64,000 nucleotides of DNA from Bog-756 sp963737625 (GTDB lineage: Bacteria > Actinomycetota > Acidimicrobiia > Acidimicrobiales > RAAP-2): contig CAVTTK010000002.1 in NCBI GenBank assembly GCA_963737625.1, positions 558,001 through 622,000 on the forward strand. The letters are read 5' to 3'. Positions 43,459-52,596 of this stretch are shown one piece after another. The notes under the pieces are model-generated. The model was not told where the DNA came from. It was given only the letters and a program-made list of their open reading frames with translations, and ran no database searches. The position numbers and the translations under genes are program-made. Within the stretch, counting starts at the first letter, position 1; the number at the start of each line of letters is the position of its first letter.

Positions 43459-44387
43459 GGCTCGATGACCACCTTGATGGCCCCCGACATCGGATCAGAG
43501 GCCACCCGGAAGGCCTCGGCGGCCTCGTCCAGAGGGAACCGGTGGGTGATCAACGTTGCGGGTAGGTCGGGGATGGCATCGAGCATCCCCACCGCTTCCT
43601 CGAACTCCGAGACCCGGTGGTGGTGGCCGTAGGTGAACGCCGGGACCAAGGTGACCTCCTTCATGAGGAGGGACATCCCGACGGTCACCGGGTCCCAGAA
43701 GTTGGCCAGGACTCCGATGGTCCCTCCTGGCCGCACGCGGAGCGTGGCCTGGTCCAGCGAGGCCTGGGTACCGGCGGCGTCGAGGACGACGTCGTAGTCG
43801 GTGCCGAGGGTTCCGCTGGCTCCGAGGCGCTCCGCGGCCGACTGGCGCTCGGGCCTGTGGGCTTTCCCGGCCACCGAGGCGCCGAGCGCTCGGGCAACCG
43901 CCATGGCGCACAGGCCGATGGGTCCGCCGCCGATCACCAGCACCCGGGTGCCGGCCACCACGCCGGCCCGGTGGGCACCGTGCAGGGCCACGGCGAGGGG
44001 TTCCACGACACAGGCCACATCCAGGGCCAAGCTGCCGGGCAGGGGAACGGCACACGTCGGATCGATCCATACCTGGTCGGCCAGGCCTCCATCGAGGCTG
44101 GTCCCGTACATCGCATCGAGGACAGCTGTGCACTGTTGGGGTTCGCCAACCAGGCAGCGGGAGCATCGCCCGCAGCGAAGGGCGGGAAGTACGGCCACCG
44201 GTGTGCCATCGTCGAGTCGGCCGCAGAACTCGTGGCCGAGTATCACCGGCGACGGGCCGAACGAGATCATGTGGAGATCGGAGCCGCAGATCCCCGACGT
44301 GGCCACCGACACCCGGACACCCGAGGCCCCTGCGTCGGGAATCTCGACGACTCGGATGCCCTCGGCCGTGTTCCTCACGCCCCGCAT
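43455..44387 (-). CDS. Zinc-dependent alcohol dehydrogenase family protein
   Basis: A 310-residue medium-chain dehydrogenase. Catalytic zinc Cys in TSGICGSDLHM, HE pair in ILGHEFCG, structural-zinc cysteines in LRCGRCSRCLVGEPQQC, and the Rossmann motif VLVIGGGPIGLCAMAVARALG. The segment LGHEF and GGGPIGLCA are intact, so it should be active. The ATG at 44387 matches the family N-terminus; an upstream ATG at 44468 has AGGAG only 2 nt away. It is shorter than the usual 340-350 residues. Forms an operon with the amidohydrolase. Confidence 0.84.
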   Translation of the reverse strand: MRGVRNTAEGIRVVEIPDAGASGVRVSVATSGICGSDLHMISFGPSPVILGHEFCGRLDDGTPVAVLPALRCGRCSRCLVGEPQQCTAVLDAMYGTSLDGGLADQVWIDPTCAVPLPGSLALDVACVVEPLAVALHGAHRAGVVAGTRVLVIGGGPIGLCAMAVARALGASVAGKAHRPERQSAAERLGASGTLGTDYDVVLDAAGTQASLDQATLRVRPGGTIGVLANFWDPVTVGMSLLMKEVTLVPAFTYGHHHRVSEFEEAVGMLDAIPDLPATLITHRFPLDEAAEAFRVASDPMSGAIKVVIEP

Positions 44388-44655
44388 CTGACTAGGCGCC
44401 CGTGACCGACGGGCTCCGTGTCCGCCGAGTGGGTGCCACAGCTCCTGCCGGTATCCCCGAGCGCCCATCTCTCCTCACGGTCTGAAAGCTAACAGTCCCC
44501 CGGGTCGGTGCGGAGAGGCGGGCACGGACATCCGGACCGGCGCCTCCTCTTCGGGAGTCCAGGTCGGTCGTCCCGGGCGGTCCCGCGGCCACACCGGGTG
44601 GGAACAATCGACCGGCATCGGCCGTTACAGGGTGGTGGAACGGGAGGAGTGCACG

Positions 44656-45084
44656 ATGGTGACGGAGTTGATCAAGCCGCTGTATACGGCGACGGCCACG
44701 GCGGTGGGTGGTCGGGACGGGCACGTGCGGAGCGCCGACGGCAACCTGGATGTGGACGTGAAACCACCGGTGGAGATGGGTGGTCCGGGGGGTGCCACCA
44801 ACCCAGAGGAGATGTTTGCCGCGGGTTATGCCGCCTGCTTCCAGAGCGCCATGGGTGTCGTGGCCCGGAGGCAGAAGGTGAGCGTCGACGGATCAACGGT
44901 GACCGGACATGTGACCATCGGTACCGTCGGGGGTGGCGGGTTCGGGCTGGCCGTCCGGCTCGACGTGCACGTTCCCGGAGTCGACGACGACACAGTAAAG
45001 GCACTGATCGAGGCCGCGCACCAGGTATGCCCCTACAGCAATGCCACCCGAGGCAACATCGCCGTGACCCTGGTGGCCGTCTGA
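44656..45084 (+). CDS. ohr: Organic hydroperoxide resistance protein, Ohr/OsmC family
   Basis: A 142-residue thiol peroxidase that reduces organic hydroperoxides. The peroxidatic Cys lies in AAGYAACFQSAM and the resolving Cys in VCPYSNATRGN, both typical of Ohr rather than OsmC. N-terminal YTATATAVGGRDGHVRS is the family start. GGAGGAG (43-49 of the row at 44641) lies 6 nt before the ATG. No ohrR gene is adjacent, so local regulation is not visible. Confidence 0.92.
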   Translation: MVTELIKPLYTATATAVGGRDGHVRSADGNLDVDVKPPVEMGGPGGATNPEEMFAAGYAACFQSAMGVVARRQKVSVDGSTVTGHVTIGTVGGGGFGLAVRLDVHVPGVDDDTVKALIEAAHQVCPYSNATRGNIAVTLVAV

Positions 45085-45247
45085 TCTCGCCAGCGGTTCC
45101 CGACCATCCGATGCCGAAGCCGAGGGCGGACGGAGATTCGGGCGTGTGTTGTTCACCCGAAGCCGTCTGCATCGACCATTTGGATCTCTGTCGCCTGCTA
45201 TCCCGGGTCCGGACGATCCCCTCGCCCGATCCCACCGCGAGACGGCT

Positions 45248-45622
45248 TTAGCTTCGCCGCTGGTCGCTGAGGACGGCGAACGTGGTGGAGATCAGACCGA
45301 CAAGTCCGTCGATCTCCTGATAGATGACCTTCAGGTTCGGACCACCGGGATTTCGGGACTCCAGCTCGAACAGCCGGGCCAGGACCCGGATGGTGCGGAG
45401 CGTCCCCCGGAGGCGCTCATCGATCTGAGCGAGGGGGCATTGGTTGTCAGCCATCCATCGACAGGCGTCCCGGGCTGACGTGCCGAGCTGATCGCTGGCA
45501 GAGAGCAGAGCTGTCGGTCCGTTGGCGGCCGCCTGTTCCGCTGCGGACAAGGTGGCCAACATCCTCTGGAATATCGGGGAGACCTCGGCTTCCCACAGAT
45601 CGATTTCCTCGAATCGGGTCAC
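45248..45622 (-). CDS. Helical protein of unknown function
   Basis: A 124-residue protein predicted to be all helix (RFEEIDLWEAEVSPIFQRMLATLSAAEQAA through LVGLISTTFAVLSDQRRS). Two cysteines only (RDACRWMADNQC). No signal peptide or membrane segment. The GTG at 45622 has a GGA-containing stretch upstream; a TTG at 45655 would add 11 residues. The sequence looks like real coding DNA but I recognise no family. Confidence 0.55.
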   Translation of the reverse strand: MTRFEEIDLWEAEVSPIFQRMLATLSAAEQAAANGPTALLSASDQLGTSARDACRWMADNQCPLAQIDERLRGTLRTIRVLARLFELESRNPGGPNLKVIYQEIDGLVGLISTTFAVLSDQRRS

Positions 45623-45946
45623 TTGATCCGCTTCCCTTCGGTCAAGCCCCCACAAGAAGCTAGGTCGTAATGGCGCTGCCGTCTAGGGGAAATTTGCCAC
45701 TCGAGGCAACGATGAGTGGCCGAGGTCGGTCCGTGCCGCCTGATCGGTCAACAGATGCGGCGGCCGGGTCCGGCTGCCGGCCGGAGAGAAAAAGACCAGG
45801 TCAGAGGCGTACGATGCGGCGTAGCGTCGACTCGACACACCCCATTTCACCGGTCCACCGACCACCCGTACCACGCCGCCCGACGGGCACCGGTGGCGCA
45901 CTGACACCGTCTGACGGCGGAACTGACCGGTGGCTAGCCTGGGCTT

Positions 45947-46681
45947 GTGTTCGTCTTCGTCCACGGCGTGCCCGAGACCGCGGATCTGTGGAACAAGGTC
46001 CGGCCACTCATGGGCGGCGAGTCGGTAGCCCTTGCGCTCCCGGGATTCGGCTGTGAGCGACCTGATGGCTTCGGCGCCACCAAGGACGACTACGTGGCCT
46101 GGCTACTCGGTGAGCTCGAGCGGATCGATGATCCTGTGGATCTGATCGGCCATGACTGGGGAGCGGGCCTCACCTACCGCGTGGCCACCGCCCACGGCGA
46201 CCAGATCCATGGCTGGGCCGCGGACGTGGCCAACGTCATGCATCCCAACTATGAGTGGCATGATTTCGCCAAGATATGGCAGACGCCGGGTGACGGCGAG
46301 TCGTTCTTCCGCGACCAGTTGGCCTCCCCGCCGGACAGTCAGGCCCAAGTCTTCGAGGTCCTGGGGGTGCCATCCGCCGATGCCCTGGAGTTGGCAACCT
46401 GGAGCGACGAGACCATGGGCGCGTGCATCCTGGACCTGTACCGGTCGGCCACCCCCAACCCCTTCGCTGACTGGGGCCAGGCCTACGGCATCACCGCGGC
46501 CCCCGGTCTCGTGCTCCATCCCACCGACGATCCCTTCAGCGATGACCTGCAGTCGCGTGAGGTGGCTTCCATGCTCGGAGCCCGTCACGAGGTCATTCCC
46601 GATGCCGGGCACTGGTGGGCCCTCCAGGCACCGGTGACATCCGCCGCGCTGCTCCAGGGATTCTTCGGCTCGATCGGCTGA
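45947..46681 (+). CDS. Alpha/beta hydrolase with Asp nucleophile
   Basis: A 244-residue hydrolase. FVFVHGVPETADLW is the oxyanion-hole strand; the nucleophile elbow is LIGHDWGAG, so the nucleophile is Asp, as in epoxide hydrolases and haloalkane dehalogenases; the acid is probably in LHPTDDPF and the base His is in IPDAGHWWALQ. The substrate cannot be told. TAGCCT (45935-45940) lies 6 nt before the GTG start, giving a leaderless mRNA. The 290-bp gap before it holds also TACGAT (45810-45815) and otherwise nothing clear. Confidence 0.83.
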   Translation: MFVFVHGVPETADLWNKVRPLMGGESVALALPGFGCERPDGFGATKDDYVAWLLGELERIDDPVDLIGHDWGAGLTYRVATAHGDQIHGWAADVANVMHPNYEWHDFAKIWQTPGDGESFFRDQLASPPDSQAQVFEVLGVPSADALELATWSDETMGACILDLYRSATPNPFADWGQAYGITAAPGLVLHPTDDPFSDDLQSREVASMLGARHEVIPDAGHWWALQAPVTSAALLQGFFGSIG

Positions 46682-46746
46682 GAGGAGGGCGGAGGGCGGT
46701 GGGGCAGCCGGAGGCAAGATGCACGCGGGTGGATAGCGTGGGCGCC

Positions 46747-46977
46747 ATGGCGTCCGACGATCCTCCTCGCACCACGTGGAGGAGCTATCTCGGGCCGGTG
46801 ATCCTCACCTCACGGCGACGGTGGTGGAACGGAGTCCTGCTGTCGGCGTGGATCGCCGCGGCGGCCCTGGCCGCTGCTACCGGCCGATTCGACATCCTGT
46901 GGCTCCCGCTCGTCGGTATCGTGACGTCCTCCGTACTCCTCCTCCGGGACCGGGCCGGGCGGCGTCGCTCGGCCTAG
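46747..46977 (+). CDS. Small two-helix membrane protein
   Basis: A 76-residue protein with two hydrophobic segments (WNGVLLSAWIAAAALAAATG and ILWLPLVGIVTSSVLLL) and a basic tail (RDRAGRRRSA). TAGCGT (46734-46739) lies 7 nt before the ATG, fitting a leaderless transcript and supporting that this short frame is a gene. No family recognised. Confidence 0.6.
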   Translation: MASDDPPRTTWRSYLGPVILTSRRRWWNGVLLSAWIAAAALAAATGRFDILWLPLVGIVTSSVLLLRDRAGRRRSA

Positions 46978-47002
46978 CCGATGCCCGGGGGAGCGGGACG
47001 GC

Positions 47003-47434
47003 TCAGGCGGGGAGCTGGTGGATGCGCATCTGTACCCGGCGCATCTGCGACCGAAGGATGAGCCCGCGGAACGTGTAGGCGTCGACGCCCAGGTAGGTCA
47101 TGACGGTGTCGTGGCAGGCCGGGGCGGTGTCGACCCGATCGAGGGCCCAATCGATGAACTGTTCGGAGGTCGCGCCGAGGGCGGTCGCGGCTTGGGGCAC
47201 CGAGTGTCCGTGCTCGGTCATCGCCAACGTCAGGGCCTCGCCGAGTGTCTGCAGTCTGACCGGGGTAGGACCGGCCATCCGGGGCCCGCGCGGCGTCTCG
47301 TGGGTGACCGGAGCAACGAAGCCGTCAATATGCTTACGTGCCCATTCCTCGTACTGGGGCACCCGACTGGCCGGAGTACTGGGCCGTCCGGCTACGCCGG
47401 ACTCCCACCAGATGATCCTCTTCTTCCGCTTCAT
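47003..47434 (-). CDS. Protein of unknown function with a helix-turn-helix-like segment
   Basis: A 143-residue basic-start protein (MKRKKRIIWWESGVAG). The middle, LGEALTLAMTEHGHSVPQAATALGATSEQFIDWALDRVDTAPACHD, looks like a Xre-type helix-turn-helix followed by the usual linker, suggesting a DNA-binding or antitoxin-like role. GAGGGG lies 5 nt before the ATG at 47434. No partner toxin gene is next to it. Assignment as regulator is tentative. Confidence 0.6.
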   Translation of the reverse strand: MKRKKRIIWWESGVAGRPSTPASRVPQYEEWARKHIDGFVAPVTHETPRGPRMAGPTPVRLQTLGEALTLAMTEHGHSVPQAATALGATSEQFIDWALDRVDTAPACHDTVMTYLGVDAYTFRGLILRSQMRRVQMRIHQLPA

Positions 47435-47770
47435 TGCCACCCCTCGTTCGTGCGGCGTGTCCGGTCACGCCAGACTCCCCGCCGGTTGGGAGCTACCGTG
47501 CTCCTGCCAGCGAGTCACTCCGATCAGTCATCTCAGGCAGAGTTGCGGGGTCGTGTCAATGTCGCCCCGGGCCCAACGCCCCCAATCGACACTGGTGGTG
47601 ACCAGATGCCCACGAGGGGTGCACGAAATGGCACCGTGCGGTGGACGGTGCTCCAATGAGCCCGGCAGGGTCGTCCCGGACGTAGGCGCGGACCCTCGGT
47701 CCGCTGTGAGAGCCCGTTCCGGTGTCCAATCCGAAAACCGGCAATCACCAGCCATCAGGGAGCGAAGGCC

Positions 47771-48271
47771 ATGGACGGCTTTGTCTTGACGGTCGAGCGG
47801 GTCATCCAGGCGACTCCCGAGGCCCTGTTCGACGTTCTGGCCGATCCCGGGAGGCACGCACTCATCGACGGCTCGGGAATGCTTCAGGGGGCCAATGAGA
47901 AAACCTCGGAGCGCTTGGCCCTCGGTACTACCTTCGGCATGTCCATGAAAATGGGGATTCACTATTCGACGGTGAGCACCGTGGTCGAGTTCGACGAGAA
48001 CCGTCTCATCGCCTGGCAGACGGGCCCCAAGGGAAGGTTGGAGCGATATGTGGCCGGCCGCATCTGGCGCTACGAGCTAGAACCCTGGGGTGAGGGCACC
48101 CGGGTGCGGGAGAGTTGGGACATCACCACCGACCATCAGCGGACCCTCTTGAAGCTGGGAGACATCTGGTCCGGGAAGACCCGGCGGGATATGGAGTTGA
48201 CGTTGGCCCGTCTCGATACGTTGGTCACGGCGCCACCGGCAAACCCCTCGATCGGGAAGGGCGCAACCTGA
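47771..48271 (+). CDS. SRPBCC family protein
   Basis: A 166-residue START-like protein. The start FVLTVERVIQATPEALFDVLADPGRHALIDGSG and the later IAWQTGPKGRLERYVAGRIWRYELEPWGEGTRVRESWDIT follow the polyketide-cyclase/dehydrase fold for hydrophobic ligands. GGGAGCGAAGG precedes the ATG. A 336-bp gap upstream (47435-47770) holds the divergent start region of the previous gene and nothing else that I recognise. Ligand unknown. Confidence 0.78.
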   Translation: MDGFVLTVERVIQATPEALFDVLADPGRHALIDGSGMLQGANEKTSERLALGTTFGMSMKMGIHYSTVSTVVEFDENRLIAWQTGPKGRLERYVAGRIWRYELEPWGEGTRVRESWDITTDHQRTLLKLGDIWSGKTRRDMELTLARLDTLVTAPPANPSIGKGAT

Positions 48272-48433
48272 CCGTCGCCTACAGCCCGGTTCGCCTGATA
48301 TTGAGAAAATCCACCACTGATCAGGCGCACATGGAGCTTCTATGACTAGTACCAAGTTCTCTGTCAAGGTCGACCGGTGCAACCCCCTCGTCCTGTGGAC
48401 TCGTTCCAGGGTGTCTCGGTTACATTCGGGAAC

Positions 48434-48943
48434 GTGGAGGTAGTCGACCTTCCCGACTTCGGGCCTGACGAGTATGCACAGATCGTCGACGGAGAGCGGG
48501 ACCCGTTTGGGACGGAGCATCTGGGCATTGAGTGGGGACCGAAGAGTGATCATGTCGGCCTGGTGGAGGACGGTCACCTCATCGGCCATGCCGGCTGGGT
48601 CGTCTCGGAGCTGAGGGAGGCCGCCGCGGGGACAATCGAGGTGCTCGGACTCGGCGGGGTACTCGTGCATCGACAGTACCGGGGCCACGGCGTCGGAAGG
48701 GTGGTGGTCGAAGCGGCCACGGAGCGGATGCAGAGGCAGGGTCGGATGATGGCCATGCTCTTCTGTCGACCGGAGCGACTGCGGTTCTACGCGGATCTCG
48801 GGTGGCAGGAGATTGCTGGTGTGGTGAGGGTCGGTCAACCAGGAGGAGCGATCGTCATGCCGCTGCGCACGTGTTGGCTCCCCCTCGCCGAAGGACCGAC
48901 CGTTCCCGGCGGGGATCTTGAACTCCCGGGTCTGCCTTTCTGA
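48434..48943 (+). CDS. GNAT family N-acetyltransferase
   Basis: A 169-residue acetyl-CoA-dependent transferase. The acetyl-CoA-binding motif A is VLVHRQYRGHGVGRVVVEAATERM (R/Q-x2-G-x-G/A in RGHGVG), followed by the family C-terminal FCRPERLRFYADLGWQEI. Substrate unknown. The GTG at 48434 is chosen because TACATT (48421-48426) lies 7 nt before it; an earlier GTG at 48377 would lie upstream of that promoter. Confidence 0.8.
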   Translation: MEVVDLPDFGPDEYAQIVDGERDPFGTEHLGIEWGPKSDHVGLVEDGHLIGHAGWVVSELREAAAGTIEVLGLGGVLVHRQYRGHGVGRVVVEAATERMQRQGRMMAMLFCRPERLRFYADLGWQEIAGVVRVGQPGGAIVMPLRTCWLPLAEGPTVPGGDLELPGLPF

Positions 48944-49009
48944 GTCGATCGGAGGTGATCCGGCTGTACGTTCCCGACGTTCACCCACGGTCCGCTGCTC
49001 CCTCGGCCG

Positions 49010-49923
49010 TCAGGGCCGCGACCGATGATCGGCGAGGACCTCCTGGATCATCCGCCGCGCTCCGTCGGCGAACACCGGATTGGTCTCCCGCTAGTAGGGA
49101 AGGGCAATCAGGCCCATGGACAGCGCCCAGCCGCGGCCTCGCTCCCACGTGGCGTCGTCGATGGTCAATTCGGAGCGGAACGACTCGCGGCTGTCGGCGG
49201 TGAAGCACGTCCATGCGGCCATGACATCACACGCCGGATCGCCGACGCAGAGGCACCCGAAGTCGATGACCGCGCCGAGTTGCCCCCGTCGGGCCAGCAA
49301 ATTGCCCACCTGGAGGTCCCCGTGGATCCAGGCATCCGGACCGTCCCAGGGCGGTGCCTGGAGCGCCGCCTCCCACGCCGCCAATGCCGCCCCGGTGTCG
49401 ATGGTTCCCCCGAGCACACGGAGCGCGTGGCGGGCCTGACCGTCGCGAAAGGCAAGCGGGACGCCGCGATACGAATTCCGGATACCGGGCTCCGGGCCGG
49501 CGGGGAGATCGATTCGTCGCATGGCCGTGACGAATCGACCCAACGCCCTGGCCGCCTGTCGTGGCTCGGTCACCCGGTCGACGATGGCCGGTTCACTCTC
49601 CAGCCAGCGACTGATCAACCACGGCCAGGGGAAGCTCCGATCCGGCTGTCCCGGAGCCAACGGATCCGGGATGGAAAGCGGGAGGAGGGGGCGAGTTTCG
49701 GTAACCACCGGTACTCGATCGCTACCTGACCGCTGGCTCTCTCGTGACGGGGAAGGCGGACGACCAGGTCGTCGCCAAGTCGAACGGTCACATGGTCGGT
49801 CCCGGAGTTCGGGAGGAACTTCAGACGCCGGTCAGCCCAATTCGGGAATTGGGTCGCTACGAGTTTCCTGACGGGCGACTCGTCGATGTCGATCTCATCG
49901 GGGTGCATTTTGGGCACGGTCAC
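49010..49923 (-). pseudogene. Aminoglycoside phosphotransferase (APH)-like pseudogene
   Basis: Remains of a kinase of about 300 residues. The N-terminal part, from GTG 49923 (DDLVVRLPRHERASGQVAIEYRWLPKLAP), is in one frame; from about 49690 the continuation (PDPLAPGQPDRSFPWPWLISRWLE, then the catalytic DAWIHGDLQVGNLL and metal-binding GAVIDFGCLCVGDPACD) is in another. One C missing from the C5 run near 49690 would explain this. The second frame then meets TAG at 49093-49091 exactly where relatives have a Tyr codon, after ALPY, and the normal end (RETNPVFADGARRMIQEVLADH) follows in frame to a TGA at 49010. Two independent lesions favour true decay. It lies 6 bp after the methyltransferase gene, with which it was once co-transcribed. 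Confidence 0.82.
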
Positions 49924-49929
49924 GCCTGT

Positions 49930-50709
49930 TCAGACCTTTCGACACCGCGTGCACACCACGGCCGAGAACGGGGTCCAGAACGTCTTGTCGGCCAGGCAGG
50001 CCAGGGCCTCCTCGAATGCCTCACGTCGCACCGGACGGATCCCATGGGCGGCAGCCAGCTCGGGGGTGGTGAGCAGTTCCTCGACGGAACGGAACGTGTG
50101 CGTCCAGAAGGCGGCCTCGGGTGAATGTCCCTGGAGCATGGAGGAATCAATCGTCACCGTGAGGTTGCCGACCGGATGCTGAGCGAGGGTGTCGGGAATG
50201 GTGCGGGCCCAGGTCCATCGGCCCACCAACGCTGAGGCCACCTCGGCCAGGGAAGACGATGTCATGGCGGCGACGGGGAAGTAGTCCGCCTCCTCCACGA
50301 GGAGAGTCCCGCCGGGACGGAGGGCATCGACCAGCGTTCCCAGGATGGCGTCGGCCCCATCCAGGTGCATCAGCACGTTTCGGGTGTGCACCAGATCGAA
50401 CGTTCCGGGTTCCATGTCGAGCTGCTCGATGGGACTCTCCACGACCTCGATCGAGGGATGGTCGGCGAGATGGCCAAGGAGCGTCACGTCCCGATCGACG
50501 GCCACGACGGATCCACCCGCACCGACCTCGCCGGCCAGCCAGAGAGCCATCGAACCACCGCCGGCACCCAATTCGGCGCATCTCCAGCCCTTCTCGACGG
50601 GAATGCCAGCCAATAACCGGATCGACCTGGGGTCGGCAATGGCCTCGAGCAGACGCAGCCGTGCTCCCTCGTCGGAGAGGGAGTTGTCGAACCAGTAGCG
50701 ACCCTCCAT
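49930..50709 (-). CDS. Class I SAM-dependent methyltransferase
   Basis: A 259-residue methyltransferase. Motif I is CAELGAGGGSMALWLA, motif II VVAVDRDVTLLGHL, and the post-motif TFDLVHTRNVLMHL with RPGGTLLVEEADYF follow in normal order. The substrate is not evident. The segment YFDNSLSDEGARL-type start (here RYWFDNSLSDEGARLRLL) is shared with a group of small-molecule methyltransferases. It is upstream of the APH-like pseudogene in the same direction. Confidence 0.85.
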   Translation of the reverse strand: MEGRYWFDNSLSDEGARLRLLEAIADPRSIRLLAGIPVEKGWRCAELGAGGGSMALWLAGEVGAGGSVVAVDRDVTLLGHLADHPSIEVVESPIEQLDMEPGTFDLVHTRNVLMHLDGADAILGTLVDALRPGGTLLVEEADYFPVAAMTSSSLAEVASALVGRWTWARTIPDTLAQHPVGNLTVTIDSSMLQGHSPEAAFWTHTFRSVEELLTTPELAAAHGIRPVRREAFEEALACLADKTFWTPFSAVVCTRCRKV

Positions 50710-50796
50710 GGTGTGAGTATCGCAGTCCGGTCTCCATGACTGCGAGGGCCGTGCTGTCCGCCACCCGCAATGCGTGGGCGACGCGGGCGGCGGGCC

Positions 50797-51261
50797 TCAG
50801 TCGGCCAGGCGAGGGGGGAATCCGCCTCTGCTGATGGGCCCCCACCGGTCCGGGACGATTCGGACCAGAGCCTTGCGCTGGTCGACCATGGCCTGTCGGT
50901 ACTCGTCCCAGTCGCGGTGCTCCCCGCTGATCGACCGGTAGTAGACCACCAGACCGTCGAGCGCCGCGGGCAGGTCGACCACGGTGGCTACCCCGGACAC
51001 CTGGACCCACTCGCCGTCGAACGAATCCGAGAGCACGCACACAGTGGCCACCGGCCGGAGGCGTAGATTGTGGACCTTGGCCCGCTCCGGATAGGTGGCA
51101 ATGAGGATCGTCCCTTCCGGGTCGACCCCCATCGTCACCGGCGACAGCTGCGGTGTTCCATCCGCCCGACCGGTGGCCAGGATGGCCTGGTGCCGGGGAC
51201 GCATGAAGGTCACCAACCCGGGTAGGTCGACAGTGGTGCTGGTGGCCACGGGACGTGCCAT
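50797..51261 (-). CDS. PPOX class F420-dependent oxidoreductase-like protein
   Basis: A 154-residue split-barrel flavoprotein of the pyridoxamine-phosphate-oxidase-like class. The pattern RHQAILATGRADGTPQLSPVTMGVDPEGTILIATYPERAKVHNLRLRP is that of the actinobacterial Rv1155-type group that binds coenzyme F420; the conserved EYRQAMVDQRKALVRI ends the fold. Substrate unknown. TACGGT (51273-51268 on the reverse strand) lies 6 nt before the ATG, so it is probably leaderless. Confidence 0.82.
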   Translation of the reverse strand: MARPVATSTTVDLPGLVTFMRPRHQAILATGRADGTPQLSPVTMGVDPEGTILIATYPERAKVHNLRLRPVATVCVLSDSFDGEWVQVSGVATVVDLPAALDGLVVYYRSISGEHRDWDEYRQAMVDQRKALVRIVPDRWGPISRGGFPPRLAD

Positions 51262-51437
51262 CGTTCGACCGTAGCAGGGGACACCACGGCACCATCCATG
51301 TCTGCTGGGCAGCCATATCCAGAGTCGGCTCGGTCCGCTTGCGGGTGCCAATGCTTCGGAGGTTCCTCGACAGTCGGTTCAGGAGGGCTTCCTGCAGTGT
51401 CGCCGACCAGCACCGCAGAGGGGGTACATTCTCGCTG

Positions 51438-51683
51438 ATGCTCCGAGTCGCCTACCACGGGCCTCCCCATCCTGTGCTCGGTCTCGTGTCGATGTTGGAA
51501 GAGCAGGATTTCGAGGTGACGTACGACCCACCGGATCTGTCGGCGAACGAGCCGATCGAGGTTGAACTGTCGGTTACCGACATCCAGCTGAAGGGCGTCG
51601 ACGTCGTAGAAGCGGTCGTCCGGGCGTTCAAGGATCGTCACTCCGAGCTCCCCGTGACCATAAGGGTCGAAGCCCCACGTTGA
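51438..51683 (+). CDS. Small protein of unknown function
   Basis: An 81-residue protein, LRVAYHGPPHPVLGLVSMLEEQDFEVTYDPPDL followed by VEAVVRAFKDRHSELPVTIRVE, with an alternating strand-helix-strand pattern suggestive of a small alpha/beta fold. TACATT (51425-51430) lies 7 nt before the ATG, supporting a leaderless gene. It is divergent from the F420-type gene. No family recognised. Confidence 0.55.
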   Translation: MLRVAYHGPPHPVLGLVSMLEEQDFEVTYDPPDLSANEPIEVELSVTDIQLKGVDVVEAVVRAFKDRHSELPVTIRVEAPR

Positions 51684-52031
51684 GTTTGGAGGAGCCCTGC
51701 ATGCAGAGGCGTAGACCCGCTGTCGACGATGCAGGATCAACATACCCTCCGAACCGGGCTGCGCCCTAGGGCTCGACGATGGACGTCGCACGCAGCTCGT
51801 GGCCACGGCAGCCGGTAGACGATGGCAGCCGGTAGGCGATGGCAGGCGAGACATCCGAGGCCCGTTCACTCCGACCTCGGCGACCCGTCTCGACCCATTC
51901 TGGAACACCTACCCTGGCTCCGGGCCGTTGGTCGTGCTCGACGCGCACGACAGATCTGCTCGGCCCACCGAGGCCGGGTCGCTCGGCGCTAGCACAGCCA
52001 TCGAGTCCGATTTCGCCGGATGGTTGCGCCC
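51684..52031. other. Gene-free stretch
   Basis: About 350 bp with no convincing gene on either strand, apart from the tandem repeat at 51807. The open frame of the next gene runs upstream through it, but its codons look random and it precedes that gene's promoter. Confidence 0.4.
51807..51846. repeat. 17-bp tandem repeat, 2.3 copies
   Basis: Units GGCAGCCGGTAGACGAT (51807-51823) and GGCAGCCGGTAGGCGAT (51824-51840), differing at one base, then a partial third GGCAGG. It lies in non-coding DNA. Confidence 0.7.
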
Positions 52032-52044
52032 TACGATGGTTGCT

Positions 52045-52596
52045 GTGCAGAAGCCGGATCGTCCACTGTCCGATGGAAGAGTGACACTGAGGACCTTCGA
52101 ACTCTCCGATGTAGCGGACGTCACGGCCGCCTGCCAGGACCGGGAGATCTCTCGCTGGACAGATGCCATTCCCTGGCCGTATGACGAGGAGGACGCCCGA
52201 GCGTGGATCTGCGACCACCCGGGGCTCTGGGAGCGAGGCGAGATTGCTCCCTTCGCCATCGTGGGGGCGGTGGACGGTCGGTTCCTCGGCTCGGTCAGCC
52301 TCGGATTCCCCGAAGAGCTGAGGCCCGTCGGTGGGTACTGGGTTGCTCCTTGGGGACGCAATCAAGGCGTGGCTACTGCCGCCTTGCGACTGGTCGTCCA
52401 GTGGGGATTCGGGTCCCTTGGACTGCAGTCCATCGGTCTCGCAACGATGGTCGGGAACGTGGCCTCGGAGCGAGTGGCTGGGAAGGCAGGGTTCTCGTTC
52501 GTAGATGAGACCTCGGACTACAGGCCGCCGCGGAATCCCGACCGGACCTACAGGGTGAAGGAGTGGATTATCGTCAATCCACTCCTGACATCGTGA
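52045..52596 (+). CDS. RimJ/RimL-like GNAT N-acetyltransferase
   Basis: A 183-residue acetyltransferase. Start of fold GRVTLRTFELSDVADVTAACQDREISRWTDAIPWPY is the RimJ/RimL pattern; the acetyl-CoA site is YWVAPWGRNQGVATAALRLVVQWGF. Substrate may be a protein N-terminus or a small amine. TACGAT (52032-52037) lies 7 nt before GTG 52045; the in-frame ATG at 52036 is part of that hexamer, so GTG is the likelier start. Its stop overlaps the next gene (GTGA). Confidence 0.82.
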   Translation: MQKPDRPLSDGRVTLRTFELSDVADVTAACQDREISRWTDAIPWPYDEEDARAWICDHPGLWERGEIAPFAIVGAVDGRFLGSVSLGFPEELRPVGGYWVAPWGRNQGVATAALRLVVQWGFGSLGLQSIGLATMVGNVASERVAGKAGFSFVDETSDYRPPRNPDRTYRVKEWIIVNPLLTS

